NCBI GenBank assembly: GCA_011049425.1 | Contig: DSBM01000155.1 | Coordinates: 1-35,754 of the forward strand | Length of the DNA: 35,754 bases | Direction: 5' to 3' | Origin: Candidatus Aminicenantes bacterium | GTDB taxonomy: Bacteria > Acidobacteriota > Aminicenantia > UBA2199 | In this document: positions 7,754 to 15,328 of the stretch, piece after piece | Position numbering within the stretch: the stretch's first letter is position 1 | Layout: every line of letters begins with the position of its first letter | Position numbers and translations under genes: made by a program | The notes under the pieces: generated by a model | Told to the model about the DNA's origin: nothing | Databases searched by the model: none | What the model saw: only the letters and a program-made list of their open reading frames with translations

Positions 7754-8631
7754 ACGCTCTGTTTTCTCTTGCCGGCATTCCGCAGCGGATCGACTTGATC
7801 AAAACGGTCAGCTGCGGCAACGATTTTCTGCAGCTCGATCTCGAATCCCTTTCGGAAAAGCGGCGTTCCCGTCTGGGGCAATTCGCACACGCGATCTGTG
7901 ACCGGCACAACGGCATGGGAGCCGATGGCTTGGTGGCACGTTGCTCCATTTCTTCCGGAACGTTCGGATTTCAAGTTTTTAACCGCGACGGTCGCGAAGC
8001 CGAGTTGTCCGGGAACGGCATGGCCGGATGCGCCGCGGTCGTTTTCGCTCTGGAGCCCGGACTCAATTCCATCACGCTTCAGACCGCCGTGGGACCCCGC
8101 CGCATCGCCTGCAAACAACGCCGATTCCCCCGGGTGGACATGAGCGTGGAAATCGGCCCGGCTGACTTTGCAAATTATCGACAATTTCCCTTTCTGGATA
8201 AGCGCGCGGGTGGGTACGCTTCCGATGGAATCGATTTCTTCCCGGTGTCCGTCGGCAACCCCCACGCGGTGTGCCTGGTACCATCGGGAATTTCCGAAAA
8301 AGAGATGGTTGAACTGGGGCAACACTTGCAGAGTTCCACCCGCTTCCCGGAAGGGATCAACGTGGAAGTCGTGCGCCCCGGAAATACGCCGGGACACTGG
8401 CATGCCCGCTTCATCGAGCGTGGAGTCGGAATCACGCAATCATCTTCTACGGGGTGCGCAGCCATCTTTGCCGTACTGCACAAACAGCGCCTCGCAGCCC
8501 AAAAAACGGTTATCTTTTCTGCCGGCGCCTCCGGAATCCATGTCGGCGGCAACTTGGACGGAATAACGGTTGAAAACACCACACAAATCGTTTATAAGGG
8601 TGAATATGCGCCGCTCAGCCAAGAAAATTGA
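7750..8631 (+). CDS. DapF-family protein lacking both catalytic cysteines
   Basis: Homologous along its whole 293 residues to diaminopimelate epimerase, which converts LL- to meso-DAP for peptidoglycan and lysine. Recognisable blocks are SCGNDF, CDRHNGMGADG, NRDGREAEL-SGNGMAG, SVGNPHAV, GINVEVV and ERGVGITQ. In active DapF the motif CGNG and the later ACGxG supply two catalytic Cys; here both are Ser (Ser87 and Ser232, codons TCC and TCT). Residues that hold the substrate in DapF (Asn in GNPH, Asn in GINV, the Glu-Arg of ERG) are kept. It may be a diverged enzyme of the same fold (PhzF and hydroxyproline dehydratases also lack one or both Cys) or a slow or inactive epimerase. It starts in a 4-bp overlap with the amidase gene, suggesting a wall-linked role. 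Confidence 0.82.
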   Translation: MNALFSLAGIPQRIDLIKTVSCGNDFLQLDLESLSEKRRSRLGQFAHAICDRHNGMGADGLVARCSISSGTFGFQVFNRDGREAELSGNGMAGCAAVVFALEPGLNSITLQTAVGPRRIACKQRRFPRVDMSVEIGPADFANYRQFPFLDKRAGGYASDGIDFFPVSVGNPHAVCLVPSGISEKEMVELGQHLQSSTRFPEGINVEVVRPGNTPGHWHARFIERGVGITQSSSTGCAAIFAVLHKQRLAAQKTVIFSAGASGIHVGGNLDGITVENTTQIVYKGEYAPLSQEN

Positions 8632-9259
8632 CACTCACATCATCGGTTTGCTACTGATGATTCTGATCGCGTTACCCCTTGCGGCCGACCAGTTGTACAC
8701 CGTGGATGGCAAAGTCTATGACGGAAAATTCGTGGCTTTCAAGTACAGCACCATCTTTTTCAATGTATACAAATTCGGCAAGTTTCATTCCAGCATGCGC
8801 TTTCCCCTCTACCAGGTATGGAAACTGGAGTTCAACGATCCACAGAACGCCAGCCTGGTTTCATCATTTGAAACCGAAGCCAATTACCGCAAATTCCGTC
8901 GCGGCAAGCGCATCAAAAAAATCAGCCTGCCCGCCGATCAACGCTGGGTCAATACGGGCATTCAACTGCAGATCGGCCAGGATATCCTCTTCTCCATTTC
9001 GGGCTCCATTCAGATCGACGACAACACCAAAGTCTTTCAGAACGGCAAGATCTCTCCCAAACTGGACGCCCGCAACCCCATGCCCAATCAACCCGTTGGG
9101 GCCGTGATCGCCAAAATCGGCGCCGACGGCCCGCCTTTCTATGTGGGCGATGACCGCGCACCATTTCACGTCTCCAGGCAGGGTTCGTTGTTTATGGGCA
9201 TCAACGATCACGACTTGTCCGACAACAACGGGGAATTTTCCGTAATTATCTATTATTAA
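8606..9259 (+). CDS. Exported protein with a LecA (PA-IL)-like domain
   Basis: A 217-residue secreted protein. The signal peptide is clear (RRSAKK basic start, then IIGLLLMILIALPLAA). Residues after it form a short beta-rich module (QLYTVDGKVYDGKFVAFKYS). The C-terminal 120 residues follow the LecA/PA-IL pattern: WVNTGIQLQIGQ, PVGAVIAKIG, PFYVGDD and GINDHDLSDNNGEFSV. In LecA the ND and DN residues bind calcium and galactose, so a carbohydrate or envelope-glycan contact is possible; this is inference. The ATG at 8606 is preferred over one at 8570 because AAGGG lies about 7 nt upstream. It overlaps the DapF-like gene by 26 bp and ends the operon. Confidence 0.6.
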   Translation: MRRSAKKIDTHIIGLLLMILIALPLAADQLYTVDGKVYDGKFVAFKYSTIFFNVYKFGKFHSSMRFPLYQVWKLEFNDPQNASLVSSFETEANYRKFRRGKRIKKISLPADQRWVNTGIQLQIGQDILFSISGSIQIDDNTKVFQNGKISPKLDARNPMPNQPVGAVIAKIGADGPPFYVGDDRAPFHVSRQGSLFMGINDHDLSDNNGEFSVIIYY

Positions 9260-9260
9260 G

Positions 9261-9290
9261 AAAGTTGAAGAGTTGAAGAGGAAAGAGGTT
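9261..9290 (+). repeat. GTTGAAGAGTT-type intergenic repeat, copy 2
   Basis: AAAGTTGAAGAGTTGAAGAG begins two bases after the preceding stop codon and continues purine-rich. It is the same motif as at 171-192 (opposite strand) and resembles 16484-16519. Confidence 0.5.
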
Positions 9291-9306
9291 AAAAAAAGGT
9301 GACAGG

Positions 9307-9325
9307 AAAAACCCTCGGTAGAGGG
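9307..9325 (-). terminator. Candidate intrinsic terminator of the nusA-truB operon
   Basis: On the minus strand, CCCTC-TACC-GAGGG followed directly by TTTTT (9311-9307). The stem is short (5 bp) and overlaps the 9323-9341 palindrome. It lies about 180 bp beyond the truB stop. Confidence 0.5.
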
Positions 9326-9390
9326 CGTATGGCATACGCCCGCCTGGAATAAAAACAGTTGGGAATGTAGGGGCGACCGGCCGGTCGCCC
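9323..9390. repeat. Pair of GGGCG...CGCCC intergenic palindromes
   Basis: GGGCGTATG-G-CATACGCCC at 9323-9341 and the perfect 20-bp palindrome GGGCGACCGGCCGGTCGCCC at 9371-9390 share the same ends with different cores. A third element of the same design is at 16639-16658. The rest of the gap between 9260 and 9502 holds no gene that I can see. Confidence 0.65.
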
Positions 9391-9502
9391 GAAACCTTGG
9401 TGCCGGGAGTGCTCTTTTCTACCTTCTACAAGTTCTCCCAGGCAATCCCTACTGTTGCTCCCAGGAGATCTTCCTACAAATACTCCTGAGGTCCCCTACC
9501 TT

Positions 9503-10417
9503 CTACTTGTCGTCTTCCGGAAAGACCATGCGAGGGCTGAACCGCGGTCCGTTGTCTTCCCGCGAAACCAGGGCTACCAGATGCCCCGATTCATCCATCA
9601 CCCGATACATGGGACTGGGAACAGCGGACACCATGCGAGTTACGTCCCGAACCCAAAGCGGGTTGCCGTTCAAGACAGATCGCTTCCCTTCTTTGCCGAC
9701 CGCCAGGGTCGGCCAATCGGGCAAGAGCTTTTCCATGGGAACCACGAACCGGGACGGATCATTCCCGCCATCCTGCCGCCGCTCCAGTTCAGCCAGGTCA
9801 ACCGCATCTTCCAACTTGAATTCCCCCACCGCGTCCCGGCTGAGGTGTTCCAGATAAGCTCCACAGCCCAGGATCTGCCCCATATCGTGGGCCAGAGACC
9901 TCAGGTAAACCCCGGAACCCGTTTGCGCAGAGAATTCCAGCCTGCGGGCATCGACGACACGTCCGCTTAAGGCGAAAACTTCCACCTCGACCGGCTTGGG
10001 AATCACCTCGATGCCTTTGCGGGCATAGGCATAGAGGGGACGTCCATGCATTTTCTTGGCGGAATAGGCCGGAGGTACCTGGGTGATTCGCCCGCGGAAG
10101 CGGTTCAGCAATGTCTCCAGGTCAACCCCGAACAGGTCGATCTCTTTCGGGTCTCCCACCGGTGTACCTTCTGCGTCGTACGTGGTAGTGGCCACACCGA
10201 AACGCACCACACCCGAGTACACCTTGCGACACAATTGATAAAACTGGAACAATCGCGTGCCCTGACCGATTCCAACCAGCAGCAAACCCTCGGCAATGGG
10301 ATCCAGGGTCCCGAAGTGGCCGGCTTTATGGCCGGGGAACACGCGGCGCACATGCTGCACCGCATCATGGGATGTAATCCCCGCTGGTTTTGCCAGGGGC
10401 AACAATCCGTGGATCAT
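9503..10417 (-). CDS. truB: tRNA pseudouridine(55) synthase TruB
   Basis: Makes pseudouridine 55 in the T-loop of tRNAs. The 304-residue product opens with GLLPLAKPAGITSHDAV and carries the catalytic block HFGTLDPIAEGLLLV with Asp39. It also has the KVYSGVVRFGVATTTYDAEG segment, PPAYSAKKMHGRPLYAYARKG, and GVYLRSLAHDMG, all standard TruB landmarks. The C-terminal 70 residues would be the PUA-like RNA-binding region. It is the last gene of the nusA operon, its ATG overlapping the nrnA stop by 4 bp (ATGA). The truB-nrnA-infB-nusA association is conserved widely in bacteria, supporting the call. Confidence 0.93.
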   Translation of the reverse strand: MIHGLLPLAKPAGITSHDAVQHVRRVFPGHKAGHFGTLDPIAEGLLLVGIGQGTRLFQFYQLCRKVYSGVVRFGVATTTYDAEGTPVGDPKEIDLFGVDLETLLNRFRGRITQVPPAYSAKKMHGRPLYAYARKGIEVIPKPVEVEVFALSGRVVDARRLEFSAQTGSGVYLRSLAHDMGQILGCGAYLEHLSRDAVGEFKLEDAVDLAELERRQDGGNDPSRFVVPMEKLLPDWPTLAVGKEGKRSVLNGNPLWVRDVTRMVSAVPSPMYRVMDESGHLVALVSREDNGPRFSPRMVFPEDDK

Positions 10418-11400
10418 GATAACTGCTCTTTCACAACCGCGAGTACTTTTCTTCGCGCTTCCTCTAAATCACCCTCGAAAAAAAAACCCGCGGCATGGTC
10501 GTGACCACCGCCGCCGAAACGGCGGGCCACCTGCTGCGCATTTAACTCTCCCTTTGACCGCAGTGAAATACGAAAGCGCCCCTCTCCAATCTCTTTGAAA
10601 AACAAGGTCATGCGCACTCCCAGGATTGAGCGGGCAATGGAAACGATGTCCTCTGTTTCAATGTCGTTCAGGGTGAGGTGGGAAAGAAAATTCCGTTCGA
10701 AGCGGATAATGCAGACCCGGCCGCCCAGCGTTAACTCCAGGGTGGACAGGACTTTCTGGATCAAACGTACTTTTTCCAGGGGATTGGAGTAAAACAGCAA
10801 TTCGCCTACATCGCTGGGCTCGATCCCGGAGAGTCGCACCAGTTCAGATGCGATAAACAGTGAACGATAAGTGGTGTTGGAATACTTGAATGAACCGGTA
10901 TCCGACGCAATGGCTGCATACAGGTTGAATGCGATCTCCGGAGTAAAGGCAACCCCGAGTTTAATCCCGAGCTCATAGATCAGTTCGCCCACGGCTGCAG
11001 CCCCGGAACAGACCCAGTTGATGTCGGCGTTACTGCCCCCGGTGGCATGGTGATCGATGTTAATGGTTCGATAGTGGTCCAGATGTTTTTGACCATTCCG
11101 GTCTTCGGTGCTGCCTTCAATTAAAACCAGGACATCAAAAGGGTCCGGATAGATCTGGCGGTATTGGATGGACTCGAAGCCGGGCAGGCGTGTGAGAGGA
11201 AAGGGCGCCGGATCAGTGTTGCAAAAGGCTACATCTTTGTCCATCTGCCGCAACATGGCGCTGATGGCCAATCCACTGCCGATGCAGTCGGCATCCGGAC
11301 GCACATGCGATGTCACGGCAATGCGATCAGCTTCCCGCAGCACCCGGGCAATGCGGGTGGGAATGTCTTGCCCGGCTGGATCCTCTTTGTGGTTACTCAC
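10414..11400 (-). CDS. nrnA: DHH/DHHA1 phosphoesterase NrnA (nanoRNase / pAp phosphatase)
   Basis: A 328-residue DHH-family hydrolase that in characterised members degrades 2-5 nt RNAs and dephosphorylates pAp. Metal-binding motifs are visible: HVRPDADCIGS near residues 32-42 and the DHH of NIDHHATGG near residue 114. The DHHA1 domain is marked by the terminal FGGGGHDHAAGF. A TTG at 11433 would lengthen it by 11 residues and overlap ylxP by 20 bp, but neither start has a strong Shine-Dalgarno site; the GTG at 11400 is preferred. It normally follows rbfA in this operon, but here it follows ylxP directly. If the host assimilates sulfate via PAPS, pAp turnover would link it to the sulfate importer, but that is speculation. 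Confidence 0.88.
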   Translation of the reverse strand: MSNHKEDPAGQDIPTRIARVLREADRIAVTSHVRPDADCIGSGLAISAMLRQMDKDVAFCNTDPAPFPLTRLPGFESIQYRQIYPDPFDVLVLIEGSTEDRNGQKHLDHYRTINIDHHATGGSNADINWVCSGAAAVGELIYELGIKLGVAFTPEIAFNLYAAIASDTGSFKYSNTTYRSLFIASELVRLSGIEPSDVGELLFYSNPLEKVRLIQKVLSTLELTLGGRVCIIRFERNFLSHLTLNDIETEDIVSIARSILGVRMTLFFKEIGEGRFRISLRSKGELNAQQVARRFGGGGHDHAAGFFFEGDLEEARRKVLAVVKEQLS

Positions 11401-11413
11401 CAGATTTTCTCTA

Positions 11414-11695
11414 TTAAAAAAATTCCCGTTCAACCGTTACCACAAACATGGGGTAGGTTTCCGCCACGAAGTTTTCAATACGGGAAAGAAGCTGATCCAA
11501 CACTTGCCGACTCATGGACAGGGTAACCATTGAGATCTGCGCCCGCTGCCAGGAATCCTGGTAGGCGCTTTCAATGGCGGCCACATTGAAACGGCGGCGC
11601 AAGCGTTCTTTCAGGCTGAGAACAAGCCGACGCTTTTCCTTTAAATTGTGGGTGTTTCCGGAATAGAGATCCAGCACCATGATCCCCACAATCAT
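11414..11695 (-). CDS. ylxP: DUF503 / YlxP-like protein
   Basis: A 93-residue DUF503 protein: MIVGIMVLDLYSGNTHNLKEKRRLV, then an arginine-rich turn RLRRRFNVAAIE. The end of the protein, NFVAETYPMFVVTVEREFF, also matches the family pattern. Members are small, dimeric and found after infB in many bacteria; an association with ribosome or RNA metabolism is suspected but not firmly known. Its ATG shares one base with the infB stop (TAATG), indicating translational coupling. The place downstream is normally held by rbfA, which is missing here. Confidence 0.88.
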   Translation of the reverse strand: MIVGIMVLDLYSGNTHNLKEKRRLVLSLKERLRRRFNVAAIESAYQDSWQRAQISMVTLSMSRQVLDQLLSRIENFVAETYPMFVVTVEREFF

Positions 11696-14151
11696 TAGAG
11701 CGGTTTTTCGGTCAATTCGTACGCTTCGAGAATATCGCCGATCTCAATGGCATTGAAATTCTTGACCCGAATTCCACATTCCGTGCCGGCTTTGACTTCG
11801 CTGACATCATTTTTGACACGACGCAGGGTCTCGACTTCGCCCTCAAATACCAGGTCTTTGCCGCGCATCACCTTGATTCGCGATTTTCGGGTCACCTTGC
11901 CCTCGCGCACCACGCAACCGGCCACAACCCCGAGCTTGGAGATCTTGAACTTCTGCAACACCTCCACCGTCCCGATGTGGGTTTCCTCGTACTCAGGCTC
12001 CATCTCACCGCGGATGGCCTTTTCCATATCTTCCATCAAATGATAGATCACGTTGTACAGTTTGATCTCGATGCCTTCCTGTTTGGCCAACGAAAGGATC
12101 TTTTGTGGGGCTTTGACGTTAAATCCCACGATCAACGCTTCAGAAGTCGAGGCCAGCAGGATATCACTTTCCGTGATATTGCCGATTCCGGAATGGACAA
12201 TGTTGATTTTGACTTTCTCCGTGACCTTTCTCAACAGCACATCCTGCAAAACCTCCGCCGAGCCGAAATTATCCGCTTTGACCACAACGGGAATCAGTTT
12301 CACCTCGGTTTCCTGCATCTTTTCAAACAACGTGTGCAGGCTCAACTTCTTTTCTTTGTCCATTTCCTGGGTGCGGCTGTCTTTTTCCCGTTGCAAGCGG
12401 ATTTCGATTACTTTGGCCGCCTTGTCCACATCTTTGACCACCTGAAACAGGTCTCCGGAATCCGGAGCGGCGTCAAAACCCATGATCTCGACCGGAATCG
12501 GGGCGGAAGCGCGGTTCAACGTTTTCCCGCTGTCATCGAAAACGGTTTTCACTTTGCCGACGGCGTTTCCACAGATAAAGTGGTCGCCCCGGTTTACGTC
12601 CCCGTGCAACAGCAACAACGTGCCGATGGGGCCCAACTTGGGATCCTGGCGGGCCTCAATGATTATGCCGCGGCCGGGAATATTGGCGTACATTTTTAAT
12701 TCCTGGATTTCCGACACGAGCACGATCATCTCCAGCAGTGAGTCCAGGTTGGTGCCTTCCGTGGCGGAGATTTCCACGCCAACCACATCACCCCCCCAAT
12801 CCTCAACCAGCACTTCATGGCGACTGAGCTCCTGCTTGACGCGGTTGGCATCGGCTCCCTCCATGTCCATCTTGTTGATGGCCACGATCATGGGGACCCC
12901 GGCGGAGCGGGCATGGTTGATGGCTTCAACCGTCTGGGGCTGTACCCCGTCGTTGGCGGCCACCACCAGGATCACGATATCGGTCACCTTGGCGCCCCGG
13001 GCCCTCAAGTTGGTGAAAGCCTCGTGACCCGGAGTGTCAATAAAAATGATGTCGTTTCCCCGCACCTTCAATTTATAAGCGCCGATACTCTGGGTAATGC
13101 CCCCGGCTTCGCCGTCGGCCACGCGGGTTTTGCGCAACGTATCCAACAAAGTGGTTTTGCCGTGATCCACGTGCCCCATCACCGTAACCACCGGTGCGCG
13201 AACCACTTCAGCCACACCCTTATGTTTCAAACTCACGCCGAAAACGTGGTCTTCGTAGGACTCCATTTCAAGCTTCACTCCCAGTTTTTCGCACAATGCC
13301 GCCACGTCCTCGGGCATTACGATCTGGTTGGCCAGGTATTCCCGGCCCAGCTCCTCCAGGTGAAGGGACAGGGTTTTGAGCTTGATGTTCAACTGGTCAC
13401 TGAGTTCCTTGATGGTGATAAAATCGGAAATGCGAATTAATTCGGGCAGATCCATTTCTTCTATTTTCGGCGGCAAGGTGGTGGGAGGCTGCTTACGCGT
13501 ACCGGCGCCACGTCCCCCGGACCGGCGCGGGCGTCGCATCATGGGAGGTTGACGAAAACGCTGACGCGGTCGCGACGCGGGCATTTTGGGCATAAACGCA
13601 TCTGGAGCAGACACGGGCGGCGTGCGCCTGGGTGTTCTCGGGGCCTCTTCAGCCTTATCTTTAGCCGCAACCGGTGCTTTCGTTGGAGTGCCGGATTTGG
13701 CTTTTTCGGGGCGAACGATGCGGCGTTCTTCAGGGGCCGCTTTGGAAGTGGATGGCGTCGCGGATTTTTCAGCGGAGGGTTCTTTACGGGGTGAAGGGGG
13801 AGGGGTGTGCGGCTTTCTTTTTTCGGTCGGCGATGGCGTTTCGGGCTTTGTTTCCCGCGGAATTGCAACCGGCTCCGGCTCTTTTTCAACCGGCTTCTCC
13901 GCTTCCGGTTTGGGCGCATCCGTCTTTTTGGGCGCCGCTTTACGGGCTTTTTCCATGGCCTTGAACTCTTTCTGAATCGCATTGAATTCCGGGCCGCCCG
14001 CGGAAAACTCGCGCAACAACTCAAGTTGCTCCATGGAAATCACCGAAGAATGCGATTTTACCGGCAGGCCCTGCCTTTCCAGGAAAAACATAGCCAATTT
14101 ATTCGATATCTTGAATTGCTTTGTCGCTTCATGTAGTTTGATGCTCTGCAT
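11695..14151 (-). CDS. infB: Translation initiation factor IF-2
   Basis: The GTPase that delivers fMet-tRNA to the 30S subunit and promotes subunit joining. The 818-residue product has a short IF2_N helix module (SIKLHEATKQFKISNKLAMFF), a long Pro/Lys/Glu/Arg-rich linker to about residue 235, and a second IF2_N-like module (LPELIRISDFITIKELSDQL). The G domain from about residue 320 shows GHVDHGKTT, DTPGHEAFT and NKMD, and domains II-IV follow. The ATG at 14151 is chosen over one 25 codons upstream because AGGGGGA lies 7 nt before it and it then follows the nusA stop by 11 bp. Basic linkers of this kind vary greatly in length between phyla. Confidence 0.95.
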   Translation of the reverse strand: MQSIKLHEATKQFKISNKLAMFFLERQGLPVKSHSSVISMEQLELLREFSAGGPEFNAIQKEFKAMEKARKAAPKKTDAPKPEAEKPVEKEPEPVAIPRETKPETPSPTEKRKPHTPPPSPRKEPSAEKSATPSTSKAAPEERRIVRPEKAKSGTPTKAPVAAKDKAEEAPRTPRRTPPVSAPDAFMPKMPASRPRQRFRQPPMMRRPRRSGGRGAGTRKQPPTTLPPKIEEMDLPELIRISDFITIKELSDQLNIKLKTLSLHLEELGREYLANQIVMPEDVAALCEKLGVKLEMESYEDHVFGVSLKHKGVAEVVRAPVVTVMGHVDHGKTTLLDTLRKTRVADGEAGGITQSIGAYKLKVRGNDIIFIDTPGHEAFTNLRARGAKVTDIVILVVAANDGVQPQTVEAINHARSAGVPMIVAINKMDMEGADANRVKQELSRHEVLVEDWGGDVVGVEISATEGTNLDSLLEMIVLVSEIQELKMYANIPGRGIIIEARQDPKLGPIGTLLLLHGDVNRGDHFICGNAVGKVKTVFDDSGKTLNRASAPIPVEIMGFDAAPDSGDLFQVVKDVDKAAKVIEIRLQREKDSRTQEMDKEKKLSLHTLFEKMQETEVKLIPVVVKADNFGSAEVLQDVLLRKVTEKVKINIVHSGIGNITESDILLASTSEALIVGFNVKAPQKILSLAKQEGIEIKLYNVIYHLMEDMEKAIRGEMEPEYEETHIGTVEVLQKFKISKLGVVAGCVVREGKVTRKSRIKVMRGKDLVFEGEVETLRRVKNDVSEVKAGTECGIRVKNFNAIEIGDILEAYELTEKPL

Positions 14152-14162
14152 ACACAATCCCC

Positions 14163-15230
14163 CTAGAGTTTTTTCTGAACCATGTCCGACCGGTTTTCCA
14201 TGCGGTTGGTCAACTGAATATTCCACTGGGTCAATTTTGAAGCCAAACGGATATTGACTCCCCGCTTGCCGATGGCTGCGGAAAGGGAATCATCGGTAAC
14301 CGTTACTTCCGCCTTGCGGTTCTCTTCGTCTAGAATCACGACTTTCAACACGTCGGCCGGACTCAGGGCGGACGCAATAAAGCGTTCCGGGGACTCGCTC
14401 CATGCGATAACATCAATGCGCTCGCCCCGCAATTCCTTGGTAATCGATAACACCCGATTGCCGTTCATACCCACGATGGCACCCACCGGGTCTACGGTTT
14501 TGTCGTTGGAAAAGACGGCGATTTTGGTTTTGATGCCGGGTTCCCGGGAAATCGCATAAACTTCCACGATCCCTTCGGAAACCTCCGGGACTTCCCGTTT
14601 CACCAGTGCTTCTATGAAATCATTTTGATAACGGGTCCCCAGGATCAACGGGCCCTTGCCTTCAGAAAACACGCGCTTGATATAGAACTTGACGATGTCG
14701 CCGCGAAAAAACTCATCCTTGGGAGACAATTCCTTGGGAGGCAAAACAGCCTCACCCACATCCATTCCCACAATGACGTTGCCTTTTTCCACGCGGCGCA
14801 CTTCACCCGAAACCAATGTCCCCTGCAGGGGGTGGTACTTGTCGTAGATCCGTTGCTGTTCCGCTTGCATTACTTTATGCATGATGATGTGTTTGGCCGT
14901 TTGAGCCGCCACCCGGCCCAGGGTTTCCCCAGGTAAAAAGATCTTGATATCATCACCTTCACGGACCCGTGAATTCAGTTTCAACGCTTCTTTCCAGGCA
15001 ATCTCGAAAGCCGGGTCCTTGACTTCACGAACCACCGTTTTGGTAATGTAAACCTTGATCCGGCCGCGGTCACGGTCGATCTCAACCTGAACGTTGTCCT
15101 CCTGTTCCGGAGGGAAGTACTTGCGGGAAACCGTTAAGAGAGCGTCTTCAATGGCAGAATAAAAAATGTCGGGAGAGATTCCGCGCTCTTTGCTCAGTTG
15201 CGTAATGCTCTTCAACAGTTCTTCTGCCAT
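14163..15230 (-). CDS. nusA: Transcription termination/antitermination factor NusA
   Basis: Binds RNA polymerase and nascent RNA and modulates pausing, termination and antitermination. The 355-residue product has the N-terminal RNAP-binding domain (about 1-125), the S1 domain (QGTLVSGEVRRVEKGNVIVGMD), then two KH domains (VGAIVGMNGNRV and AIGKRGVNIRLASKL). It ends soon after KH2, so it lacks the acidic AR repeats of E. coli NusA, as many non-proteobacterial NusA proteins do. The ATG has GAGG 8 nt upstream and a good promoter at 15254-15282. It is first in the operon; rimP, which usually precedes nusA, is not here. Confidence 0.95.
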   Translation of the reverse strand: MAEELLKSITQLSKERGISPDIFYSAIEDALLTVSRKYFPPEQEDNVQVEIDRDRGRIKVYITKTVVREVKDPAFEIAWKEALKLNSRVREGDDIKIFLPGETLGRVAAQTAKHIIMHKVMQAEQQRIYDKYHPLQGTLVSGEVRRVEKGNVIVGMDVGEAVLPPKELSPKDEFFRGDIVKFYIKRVFSEGKGPLILGTRYQNDFIEALVKREVPEVSEGIVEVYAISREPGIKTKIAVFSNDKTVDPVGAIVGMNGNRVLSITKELRGERIDVIAWSESPERFIASALSPADVLKVVILDEENRKAEVTVTDDSLSAAIGKRGVNIRLASKLTQWNIQLTNRMENRSDMVQKKL

Positions 15231-15253
15231 TTAACTGCCTCATGTTGGCGGAT

Positions 15254-15282
15254 ATTATAGGCGAGATCCACGAAAAAAGCAA
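15254..15282 (-). promoter_or_regulatory. Sigma70-type promoter of the nusA-truB operon
   Basis: On the minus strand, TTGCTT (15282-15277), 17-nt spacer, TATAAT (15259-15254). Predicted +1 is about 15247, giving a 17-nt leader with GAGG before the ATG at 15230. Confidence 0.7.
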
Positions 15283-15328
15283 ACCAGGGCGGTTAAAGAA
15301 AAGGCAATACGGGGAAAAACAGCCGCTT

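Noticed and set aside
7675-8439. 254-codon minus-strand frame over the DapF-like gene
   Set aside because: Shadow frame; the plus-strand frame has family motifs throughout.
9260-9502. A small gene in the gap after the LecA-like gene
   Set aside because: Only palindromes and low-complexity purine repeats are present; no frame has a start with a ribosome site.
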